NCBI GenBank assembly: GCA_027310735.1
Contig: DAIDAH010000051.1
Location: 1 to 13,499 of the forward strand
Direction of reading: 5' to 3'
DNA length: 13,499 nt
From: Methylotenera sp.
GTDB taxonomy: Bacteria > Pseudomonadota > Gammaproteobacteria > Burkholderiales > Methylophilaceae
Shown in pieces: positions 1 to 7,072 of this stretch. The position numbers were made by a program, and so were the translations under genes. Below the pieces are notes generated by a model, which was not told where the DNA came from, ran no database searches, and was given only the letters and a program-made list of their open reading frames with translations. Positions within the stretch are counted from its first letter, which is position 1, and the number at the start of each line of letters is the position of its first letter.

Positions 1-18
1 GGTGTAGTAATCTACACC
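1..18. repeat. Perfect 7-bp inverted repeat inside the IS-like end
   Basis: GGTGTAG and CTACACC flank a 4-nt loop (TAAT). It lies inside the presumed insertion-sequence end. There is no following T-run in either direction within view, so a terminator is not supported. It may be a small hairpin near the end of the transposition genes. Confidence 0.4.
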
Positions 19-29
19 TAATAAGCGCC

Positions 30-72
30 TGGTCAAAATTCAACGCGCACAGGTGGTCATTTTTAAACGCGC
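30..72. repeat. Two direct terminal repeats (TGGTCA-N7-ACGCGC)
   Basis: Copies at 30-48 and 54-72 share both TGGTCA and ACGCGC at the same 7-nt spacing and differ only in the AT-rich centre. Repeated transposase-binding sites of this kind are typical of IS21-family ends. They are the main evidence for the mobile-element call. Confidence 0.6.
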
Positions 73-593
73 GTCAACACTTCAATGTTTTGTTTTTCAC
101 CTAGACGAACTAGCTTGGATAAACTTAAGTGGTAACGATTAATATCTTCTGGTGAAATGTGTCGTGAAAGTGGGCGTGACAGAAGCTTTTTTCGCTCCAT
201 CCCCAGCAGGTCTGCAGCAGTAAAGTTAGCTTCAGTGATCAAGCCTTCTAACGTTAAAGTGAGGTAGCCGACTGGTGCAAACTCAAATAAGCTAAGATAT
301 TGATCCCGAGACTCCTCTAGCGCAGCATGTGTTCTACGCAACTCTTCATTTTGCATTTCCAATTCAATTTGATGCACATGTAATTCATGTACCAGACTAT
401 CAAAAGACTCAACGACTGGTAGTTTTTCTACGGGTAGTTTCGCTTGCTTTAATTCTGCGTCCTGCCTTAAGTTAAGGCGTTCATAAGGTGTTTTACGTCG
501 GCCATCTATCGAATTAGGTTCTCGTCTGTCAATAAAATTGACGTTATCGAATTTATCTGTTGTTATTTTATCGGATGGTTTGTCGCTACTCAT
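63..593 (-). pseudogene. PAS-domain sensory protein, 3' end lost to the IS-like insertion
   Basis: The open frame of 176 residues starts at an ATG (593) with a strong AGGAGGT Shine-Dalgarno. The ATG overlaps the upstream TGA as ATGA, so it is translationally coupled to the CheB-CheR gene. Residues about 65-95 form a helix rich in ELxVHQIELEMQNEELRRT, a common lead-in to PAS sensors that accompany CheB-CheR fusions. Residues about 96-171 are the front of a PAS domain (LFEFAPVGYLTL, EANFTAADLLG, HISPEDINRY). The fold stops in mid-sheet: residue 171 is the last wholly host-encoded residue, and residue 172 straddles the junction. The final L-T-R-V and TAA come from the IS-like end. Family relatives continue with the rest of PAS and an output domain (kinase, GGDEF or other), which is missing here. 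The output type cannot be known from this fragment. Confidence 0.7.
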
Positions 594-3526
594 GAGACCT
601 CCTTAATCGCCAATAAAATAAGTTGTACATTGCTGGTTTTATTGACAATGCGACGTGCATTCAACAACATCTTATGATGACCTATTATAGGGAAGTCATG
701 TTCAACCAGATAGTTATCAAACACTGATCCATGTGTTACCACGGCTTCCAGTAGAGATCGCAATGCCGGAATATCCCATTGACGGTTACCTAATTCATAT
801 ATCGGATTTTGAATCACCTCGTCAGATTTTACTTTAAATACATCGTAGAATGATTGGCTTACAGAGATTACTTTTAGTTCATTATTGAGCACAACAAGGG
901 GTTCACGTACAGTGTTCACAATGCCTTCAGCTAACAATAATGACTCTCGCATGGCAACGGATTTTATATTTAAGGTAATATCAGTAAAGGTCAAGACCAC
1001 GCCATCAATCACATTATCTACGCTACGATACGGTTGAATACGAGCCAAGTACCATACACCATTGTTATTACACATCTCTTGTTCATAAGACACTAAAGTC
1101 TCCAGCACTTCTTGCGCTGGGGGTAATAAATCATTACCTTCCAGATTGGTTTTGATGTCTCCTAAATGTCGGCCTACATCCGTGGTAGCTAGGCGATAGA
1201 CACGTGTGGCTTCGCGCGTAAATCGGCGAATATGCATCTCTCGATCAAGAAAAATAATACCGATATTCACATTGTCAAGCAGGTTTTTCATGTCATTCTG
1301 CATGCTGGACAATTGTTCGATGTTGGATTGCAACTCATTGTTAACTGTAATCAACTCTTCGTTTACAGACTGTAACTCTTCTTTTGACGTTTCCAGTTCT
1401 TCGTTAGTGGATTGAAGCTCCTCATTAGTAGATTGCATTTCTTCATTGCTTGAGAGTAACTCCTCATTAGAAACTTGTTGTTCCTCAATGGTGGCTAGCA
1501 GTGTTTCTTTGGTGTGTGCCAACTCCTGCTCTAATACATCAATCCGTAATTGTGAAGTACTTTCAGTGATTTTCCGTGTCCGTCTAGGTTTGGGATGCAC
1601 CGTTTCAACATCTTGAAAACTAAGCAGCAGAAGGTCTTCACTCGCCTCTGTGCCTGCTAATTTTCGCAAACTGAATGTGATGGTAGATAGACTTCCATTG
1701 GCTTTTATTGAAACTTGCTTATTTAATACTGCTGCACCATCTTTAGATGCAGCATGGATCGCTGAAAGCAGTTCAAGCTGCAAACCTTCGCGCGCCATTT
1801 CAATTACATTCAGCGTGGCTTTTCCCGGTGCAGGGCGTAAGTATTTTCCTGTATCACCGTGTACATATAGAATATTGCCTTGTATATCGGTAACTACTGA
1901 GGCTGGAGCAAAAAACTGCAGCAACATACGTCTTGATAGTTCAATAAAGTTTGTATCTCGAGGTTTTGGTATCAAGGTGTCTGGTGATTTTATGCTACTT
2001 GTTGATCCCCATGATGCTCCGTTTGCCAATAGTTTCCGTGCAGAAACTCCGCTATGTACAGCACGATAAATCTTCCATTTACGGCTCAATGACATAAACA
2101 ATTCCGCATGATTTCCTATACTTTCTGACGGTGAAAGTAAAAGCACTCCATCTGGCTTGAGTGCGTAATGAAAAACAGGTATTAACTGATTTTGCAGAGA
2201 AGGTTCTAGATAAATCATCAAATTGCGGCAGGTGAGTAAATCTAGCTTGGTGAACGGTGGATCCTTAATGACATTCTGCACAGCAAATACAATCATCTCT
2301 CGAATTTCTTTTCTAACTCTATAACCTGCATCCTCTTTGGTAAAGAAGCGGCGTAGTCGCTCAGGAGAGACATCCTGTGCAATATTAGGTAGATAAATGC
2401 CAGCCCGTGCAACGGCAATAGCGTCGTCATCAAGATCCGTTGCGTAAATCTGAGTTCTGAAGTTTTGATGATTTTCATCCATCCATTCACGAATCAACAT
2501 GGCGATAGAGTAAGCCTCTTCCCCTGAAGCACAGCCAGCAACCCAGATGCGCAGAACATAACTCTCGGGTTTACCTGCTAGTAGTCGCGGTAAAATATTA
2601 TGCTTGATCTCGACAAATACTTCAGGATCTCGAAAGAAACTGGTGACGTTAATGAGTAACTCTTTAAACAATAGTTGTGCCTCGACAGGACTTTCCTTGA
2701 GATAGCGCATATAGGTATCTGCATTTTCAATGTTATGCAGCGACATGCGTCGTTCAATACGGCGAGTGATTGTGGTTTTTTTATATTGAGAAAAGTCGTG
2801 ACCACAAGTACTGCGTAACAGCATTAAAATATGATTGATATCATTAGTAGTGAGTATTGACGGCGCTGTTTCATGAGGTGTTATCAGATGATGCAAATCC
2901 CGCATCAGCATTTGCGGTATTTCTTCTACAGGCAATACACAGCTCGCATAACCAGCATGGATGGCACTGGTTGGCATGCCATCAAATTTCGCTGTCGCAG
3001 GGGCTTGCACTAATGTAATACCACCAGCACCCATAATAGAACGGAGACCTAATGTACCATCAGTGCCCGTACCGGAAAGCACAATGCCAATGGCATTCTC
3101 GGCTTGATCTTCAGCCAGAGAACGCATGAATGCATCAATTGGCATGCGTTGCCCGCGAGGCTCTGCGGGCATGTTGAGTTGAAGCTTTCCATGGAGTATA
3201 GCCATGTCACGGTTAGGTGGAATCACATAAACATGGTTTGGCATCACTGCCATTTGGTCTTGAGCTTCAACTACGGGCATATTAGTTGAGCGTTGTAAAA
3301 TTTCGGTAAGTGTACTGCTATGGCTCGGGTCAAGGTGTTGCACCAATACAAATGCCATACCACAATCTGGTGCAAGGCGACGAAGAATTGACTCGAACGC
3401 TTCTAACCCTCCAGCAGAAGCTCCCATAGCAACGATAGGAAAATCAACTTCACTCGTGGCTTTATTCGATTGGGTGTCTACTGATGATTGTTTAGTGGAT
3501 TTTTTGGATACGATTTTGTCTGCCAC
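590..3526 (-). CDS. CheB-CheR fusion with coiled coil and PAS domains
   Basis: Large cytoplasmic signalling protein of 978 residues from the chosen start. The CheB methylesterase domain (about 25-210) keeps the catalytic triad: Ser37 in GASAGG, His64 in LVQHLDPSHSS, Asp156 in GTGTDG. It has no N-terminal receiver domain. The CheR methyltransferase (about 225-490) has RRIERR, the SAM loop WVAGCASGEEAYS, and the LDLLTCRNLMIYL block. A PAS-like segment (about 540-645), a heptad coiled coil (about 660-750) and two further PAS-like segments follow. There is no histidine kinase or GGDEF domain. No chemoreceptor, CheA or CheW is in view, so glutamyl modification of an unknown partner is only inferred. 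The longest frame begins with TTG at 3541, with no good ribosome site. GTG at 3526 has AAAAAGG five bases upstream and is preferred. The 3' end overlaps the next gene by ATGA. Confidence 0.88.
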   Translation of the reverse strand: MADKIVSKKSTKQSSVDTQSNKATSEVDFPIVAMGASAGGLEAFESILRRLAPDCGMAFVLVQHLDPSHSSTLTEILQRSTNMPVVEAQDQMAVMPNHVYVIPPNRDMAILHGKLQLNMPAEPRGQRMPIDAFMRSLAEDQAENAIGIVLSGTGTDGTLGLRSIMGAGGITLVQAPATAKFDGMPTSAIHAGYASCVLPVEEIPQMLMRDLHHLITPHETAPSILTTNDINHILMLLRSTCGHDFSQYKKTTITRRIERRMSLHNIENADTYMRYLKESPVEAQLLFKELLINVTSFFRDPEVFVEIKHNILPRLLAGKPESYVLRIWVAGCASGEEAYSIAMLIREWMDENHQNFRTQIYATDLDDDAIAVARAGIYLPNIAQDVSPERLRRFFTKEDAGYRVRKEIREMIVFAVQNVIKDPPFTKLDLLTCRNLMIYLEPSLQNQLIPVFHYALKPDGVLLLSPSESIGNHAELFMSLSRKWKIYRAVHSGVSARKLLANGASWGSTSSIKSPDTLIPKPRDTNFIELSRRMLLQFFAPASVVTDIQGNILYVHGDTGKYLRPAPGKATLNVIEMAREGLQLELLSAIHAASKDGAAVLNKQVSIKANGSLSTITFSLRKLAGTEASEDLLLLSFQDVETVHPKPRRTRKITESTSQLRIDVLEQELAHTKETLLATIEEQQVSNEELLSSNEEMQSTNEELQSTNEELETSKEELQSVNEELITVNNELQSNIEQLSSMQNDMKNLLDNVNIGIIFLDREMHIRRFTREATRVYRLATTDVGRHLGDIKTNLEGNDLLPPAQEVLETLVSYEQEMCNNNGVWYLARIQPYRSVDNVIDGVVLTFTDITLNIKSVAMRESLLLAEGIVNTVREPLVVLNNELKVISVSQSFYDVFKVKSDEVIQNPIYELGNRQWDIPALRSLLEAVVTHGSVFDNYLVEHDFPIIGHHKMLLNARRIVNKTSNVQLILLAIKEVS
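1322..1468 (-). repeat. Seven in-frame heptad repeats (NEELxxx) in the CheB-CheR fusion
   Basis: Residues about 687-735 read as seven consecutive 7-residue units: NEELLSS, NEEMQST, NEELQST, NEELETS, KEELQSV, NEELITV, NNELQSN. The leucine/methionine at position four and the hydrophobic or small residue at position seven are those of a long parallel coiled coil. It sits between the PAS-like segments, so it probably carries signal or drives dimerisation. The DNA itself is only loosely repeated. Confidence 0.8.
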
Positions 3527-3602
3527 AATAACCTTTTTCAAGCATCATTCATTGTAAAAATAAATTAGATATTACTCTAATAGAAAATCTTAAAGTGCAC
3601 TA

Positions 3603-3617
3603 TATCACAAGGTGATA
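3603..3617. promoter_or_regulatory. Palindrome upstream of the CheB-CheR gene, possible operator
   Basis: TATCAC-AAG-GTGATA is a perfect 6-bp inverted repeat with a 3-nt centre, about 80-90 bases upstream of the GTG start, in the 154-base gap between the cyclase stop and that start. The size suits a dimeric regulator. I see no convincing sigma-70 or sigma-54 promoter beside it and no clear terminator after the preceding gene, so the CheB-CheR gene could also be partly read through from upstream. Confidence 0.35.
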
Positions 3618-3680
3618 ATTGATGTGAAAGCCTGTGTTTGTAAGGACTAAACCACTTTTCTAGATAATTATTTCAGCTTA

Positions 3681-6530
3681 TTAACTTAATTTCAGATCAT
3701 CTATTGATACCGGTTTACCAAATAAATATCCCTGATATACCTGACAGCCATTTTTCTCCAGAAAATTACGCTGCTCATCTGTTTCTACGCCTTCAGCAAT
3801 GACTTTTAGGTTCATATTCTGTGCTAAAACGACTATTGCCCTAGCGATTGCAGCATCATCTGTATCCAATAAAACATCATCAACAAATGATTTGTCAATT
3901 TTCAACTCGTCCAGTGGTAATCGTTTCAGGTAACTTAGCGATGAATAGCCTATACCAAAGTCATCTAAAGCAAAGCTGACACCTTTTGATTTCAGTAAAT
4001 TCATTTTTGTAATTGTGGCTTCAATATCATTTAATAAAACACTTTCTGTAAGCTCCAGTTTGAGTCTATATGGGTTTGCTCCAGTTGACTTTAGTATGCC
4101 AAGCACCTGATCGACAAAGTCTGGCTGATGTATCTGGCGCACACTCACATTGACTGACATCGTGAGTTGAGAGGTTTCTGGCTTACTGTTCCAAGCAACC
4201 AATTGCTTACATGCCGTTTCAAGCACCCAGTAGCCTAACTGTACAATTAGCCCATTCTCCTCAGCTAAATGAATAAATTTAGTTGGCGGCACTAGGCCAT
4301 TTTCTGGATGCTTCCAACGCACCAGTGCCTCAACACCTAATAGTCGTCCATGATTATCTACTTGTGGTTGATAGTGGAGAATAAACTGTGAGTCATGAAT
4401 TGCTTTACGCATACTATCATCCATCAATGCCCGTGCATTGATGATGGACTGCATGTCTGGGTCAAAGAATCGGATAGTGTTGCGCCCTGCCATTTTAGAC
4501 TCATACATGGCAATATCCGCGCGCTTGATTAACTCATCTACTGAGTTTGCATGATGATTAAATAAAGTGACACCAATGCTTGGCGTGCTAATGTATTTGT
4601 AGCCAGACAGCAAATAAGGCTGATTCAATGTTGTCAGGATTTTTTCCCCCACAATCTCTGTCTCAGTCAAGGCAGCTTTGGTGTTTTCATTAATATTTTC
4701 CAGCATGACCACAAACTCATCTCCGCCAAGGCGAGCGACCGTATCACCATCACGCACACAGCCTAAAAGGCGATTTGCAACTTGTTGAAGCAGCAAGTCA
4801 CCCATGTCGTGACCGTGTGTATCATTGAGTGTTTTGAAGTTATCCAGATCAATAAAAAGCAGTGCACCATGTTTCAGTGTGCGGGCACTTGTTGCTAATG
4901 CTTTATTCAAGCGATCCATAAGTAGTCGTCGGTTAGGCAGTTTTGTTAACGAGTCATAAAAAGCCAGCTGTTCAATTTTCTCTTCAGCCTCCTTACGCAG
5001 GGTAATATCAGTCATAGTGGCAACATAATTAGTAATAATGCCATTTGAGTCTTTGACTGCTGTCACAATAATATGCGCTGGATACGGTTCACCGTTTTTG
5101 CGCCTATTCTTGATTTCACCTTCCCATGACCCTGACTTATTAATACTGTTCAAAATGGCAGAGAACAGATTGGCCGTATGCAAACCCGGACTAAGCATAT
5201 TAGGCACTCTGCCAACTAACTCATCTGCCGTATAACCACTAATGCTGGCAAATGCACCATTGATCTTCAGGACAACACCTTTAGCATCGGTAATCAATAT
5301 GCCTTCCTGAGACTCAAAAGCAATGGCTGCAATACGCAGATCAGCCTCAGCCTGTTTACGTTCACTCACATCTTGAACAATGCCTCGCATAGAAGTAGGT
5401 ACACCATCTGTGTTGTAATCAGCTTGCCCTTTTGAACGTATCCAGTGCACACTTCCATCCGTTGATATGACGCGATATTCCACATCGTAGGGGGTACCAT
5501 TTTTAATGTGGCTTTTTGTTGCATCTATTAAACGTTGACGGTCTTCAGGATGCACTATTGATAAAAAGTATTCCCAGGTGGGCGATGTTGGGGCAGAAAC
5601 CCCAAGTAAGGCCTCGCAATTTTCTGACCATTTTTGCTGATTGGTAATCAGATCAGCCTCCCATGTGCCTATACCACCACCAGCTTGACTAAGGCGCAAA
5701 TGAGCTTCGCTTTCACGTAATGCTTGATCACGATGACTTATCTCAGTAAGCATGTTATTAAACTCATCAGTAAGCAGGCCTATTTCATCATCAGTAGTTT
5801 TATCAACGCGTTGCGTGTAATCACCACCGCTTGTAATCTTGCGTGCCATAGCAACAATCTGCTGAATAGGCTGTGTGACTTTGTAGGAAAGTCTCCTAGC
5901 CATAATAATGGCTATAACAAGTGCAGCCACAATGGCGACTGCCATTTGCAACAGCATAAAAAGCATTGACTCCCATTCTGAGTTCAAGCTGAATGCAACG
6001 GTTAATGTGCCTAGTGGCTGCTTATCAAAAGAAATAACCCGATTGACAACTAAATTATGTTTCACTGGCAACATAAGTGTTAGTGCTCTGATATTGGTAT
6101 CAGCTTTTTTGATTGAATATTGCGCTAACACTTGATTTTTCATATTTCGGACTTCTGCATAATAAATACTTGAATTCGCACGCAGACTATGTAATGACTC
6201 CTGCGCGCCCTTCTTATCCATAAAAATCAACGGGCCTTCAAGACTATGTCCGGTAGCATCGGCAAGCACTTCTAGATTTTCTCCCGCATGTTTTAGATGA
6301 ACATGGATAGTCAACCATGCGTTAACAACAAACACCATGAGCATCGCACTTATCAGCACGGTCGTGATAATCAATGCCATTTTTTTACTTATTGAACTAC
6401 GCGTTGCTGGCGTAGCACCTGTACTTGATTCGCTTGATTGCTTTTGCGCTTCAGGCGCTGGACTAGACGTGTTAGTTATTGGCACATTGTGTTTTGAAGC
6501 TATGGGTATCTTGGTTGCTATTGGCTTCAT
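3681..6530 (-). CDS. YfiN-like CHASE8-HAMP-PAS-PAS-GGDEF-EAL cyclic-di-GMP protein
   Basis: Inner-membrane sensor of 949 residues that can in principle make and break c-di-GMP. It has a cytoplasmic lead (1-50), TM1 (about 51-74), a periplasmic CHASE8-like domain (about 75-188), TM2 (about 189-211), HAMP (about 212-264), two PAS domains (about 278-392 and 400-515), GGDEF (about 520-685) and EAL (about 710-945). The cyclase site RLGGDEF is intact, with an RxxD product-inhibition motif (RDGD, 593-596) exactly five residues ahead of GGDEF. The phosphodiesterase keeps EALVRW (734), LTES, DDFG (856) and AEGVET. The open frame extends to 6638 but would overlap the YfiR gene by about 100 bases. ATG at 6530 has GAGGT upstream and lies ten bases after that gene's stop. 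The CHASE8-HAMP-GGDEF core plus the YfiR neighbour point to a YfiN/TpbB-type enzyme with added PAS and EAL. Which activity dominates cannot be read from the sequence. Confidence 0.9.
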   Translation of the reverse strand: MKPIATKIPIASKHNVPITNTSSPAPEAQKQSSESSTGATPATRSSISKKMALIITTVLISAMLMVFVVNAWLTIHVHLKHAGENLEVLADATGHSLEGPLIFMDKKGAQESLHSLRANSSIYYAEVRNMKNQVLAQYSIKKADTNIRALTLMLPVKHNLVVNRVISFDKQPLGTLTVAFSLNSEWESMLFMLLQMAVAIVAALVIAIIMARRLSYKVTQPIQQIVAMARKITSGGDYTQRVDKTTDDEIGLLTDEFNNMLTEISHRDQALRESEAHLRLSQAGGGIGTWEADLITNQQKWSENCEALLGVSAPTSPTWEYFLSIVHPEDRQRLIDATKSHIKNGTPYDVEYRVISTDGSVHWIRSKGQADYNTDGVPTSMRGIVQDVSERKQAEADLRIAAIAFESQEGILITDAKGVVLKINGAFASISGYTADELVGRVPNMLSPGLHTANLFSAILNSINKSGSWEGEIKNRRKNGEPYPAHIIVTAVKDSNGIITNYVATMTDITLRKEAEEKIEQLAFYDSLTKLPNRRLLMDRLNKALATSARTLKHGALLFIDLDNFKTLNDTHGHDMGDLLLQQVANRLLGCVRDGDTVARLGGDEFVVMLENINENTKAALTETEIVGEKILTTLNQPYLLSGYKYISTPSIGVTLFNHHANSVDELIKRADIAMYESKMAGRNTIRFFDPDMQSIINARALMDDSMRKAIHDSQFILHYQPQVDNHGRLLGVEALVRWKHPENGLVPPTKFIHLAEENGLIVQLGYWVLETACKQLVAWNSKPETSQLTMSVNVSVRQIHQPDFVDQVLGILKSTGANPYRLKLELTESVLLNDIEATITKMNLLKSKGVSFALDDFGIGYSSLSYLKRLPLDELKIDKSFVDDVLLDTDDAAIARAIVVLAQNMNLKVIAEGVETDEQRNFLEKNGCQVYQGYLFGKPVSIDDLKLS

Positions 6531-6540
6531 TTTATTTACC

Positions 6541-7065
6541 TCAGTACACGTTCCGTGCGAGCTTAAGCATCTTGAAGCTAAAACTAAGGCCAGAAGCTTT
6601 GGCAGCAGTTTGGTTAATATCAAAAGCCATGCGATCAAGGTGTCTGGTCAGTAGAATATGGACAGCATCGGGGCTGAAATTACCTGATTCGGAAATGGTA
6701 AGCACTGGTGAGTCTTTTAGCTTTTTGGTAATGGAATTTATCTGGTCTTGTTCACTTTCGCCAATAAGTAACACTTGACAACCACGTGCATCATCAGCCG
6801 ATGTGACACGCTCTATTCTTATTGTTGCACCGTTAACACTACGCCCTTCATAAGTTTTCATTTGCGGAAAATAAGTGCTTTCACCTAAGACGCACATACG
6901 CAAGTAGTTGTTGTTCTTTGGCCACGTAACAAATAATGTGAAGTTGTAGATAAAGGCTGCCTTTAACTCACAGATCTCTATCGTATCTGTGGCAAGAGCA
7001 CTTCCCATAGGCAGCAATAACATCCCCCAGAAAAAATATATAAATTTTTGAATATTACGAGTCAT
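6541..7065 (-). CDS. YfiR-like periplasmic protein (DUF4154 family)
   Basis: 174 residues from the chosen start. A signal peptide (about 1-25, ending GSALA before TDTIE) is followed by the family pattern: ELKAAFIYNFTLFVTWP at the start, LRMCVLGES, RVTSADDARGCQVLLIG, PVLTISES, and FDINQTAAKASGLSFS near the end. In Pseudomonas aeruginosa, YfiR is a periplasmic inhibitor of the diguanylate cyclase YfiN. Here the adjacent downstream gene is a CHASE8 cyclase of that class, so the same partnership is inferred. The frame is open to 7113, but that start overlaps the receptor gene and would put 16 residues ahead of the signal peptide. ATG at 7065 lies seven bases after the receptor stop, though without a strong Shine-Dalgarno, so coupling to the receptor is likely. 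Mature cysteines occur in EICEL, RMCVL and ARGCQ, which could allow redox control. Confidence 0.88.
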   Translation of the reverse strand: MTRNIQKFIYFFWGMLLLPMGSALATDTIEICELKAAFIYNFTLFVTWPKNNNYLRMCVLGESTYFPQMKTYEGRSVNGATIRIERVTSADDARGCQVLLIGESEQDQINSITKKLKDSPVLTISESGNFSPDAVHILLTRHLDRMAFDINQTAAKASGLSFSFKMLKLARNVY

Positions 7066-7072
7066 TAGTCTG

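Larger units (their letters stand above)
1..79. mobile_element. Terminus of an IS21-family-like insertion sequence (partial, runs off left edge)
   Basis: No gene is readable here. The stretch holds two near-identical 19-nt motifs of the form TGGTCA-N7-ACGCGC (30-48 and 54-72, 24 bases apart) and then ends GTCAACA at 79. Read on the minus strand the boundary begins TGTTGACGCGCG. IS21-family elements are known for TG...CA ends with several internal copies of a terminal repeat, and this arrangement fits that pattern. The abrupt change falls exactly where the neighbouring PAS gene loses its family continuation, which supports an insertion boundary. No transposase (istA/istB) is visible, so the family call rests on terminal structure alone. 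The exact edge (position 79) is inferred from the CA rule. Confidence 0.62.

Noticed and set aside
1206..2069. Plus-strand frames opposite the CheB-CheR gene
   Set aside because: They mirror the conserved coiled-coil and PAS coding region, lack ribosome sites, and contain serine/cysteine-rich nonsense typical of antisense frames.
6337..6778. Plus-strand hydrophobic frames opposite the cyclase start and YfiR-like gene
   Set aside because: Their hydrophobic look comes from reading opposite real coding sequence, and both minus-strand genes here have clear family motifs.
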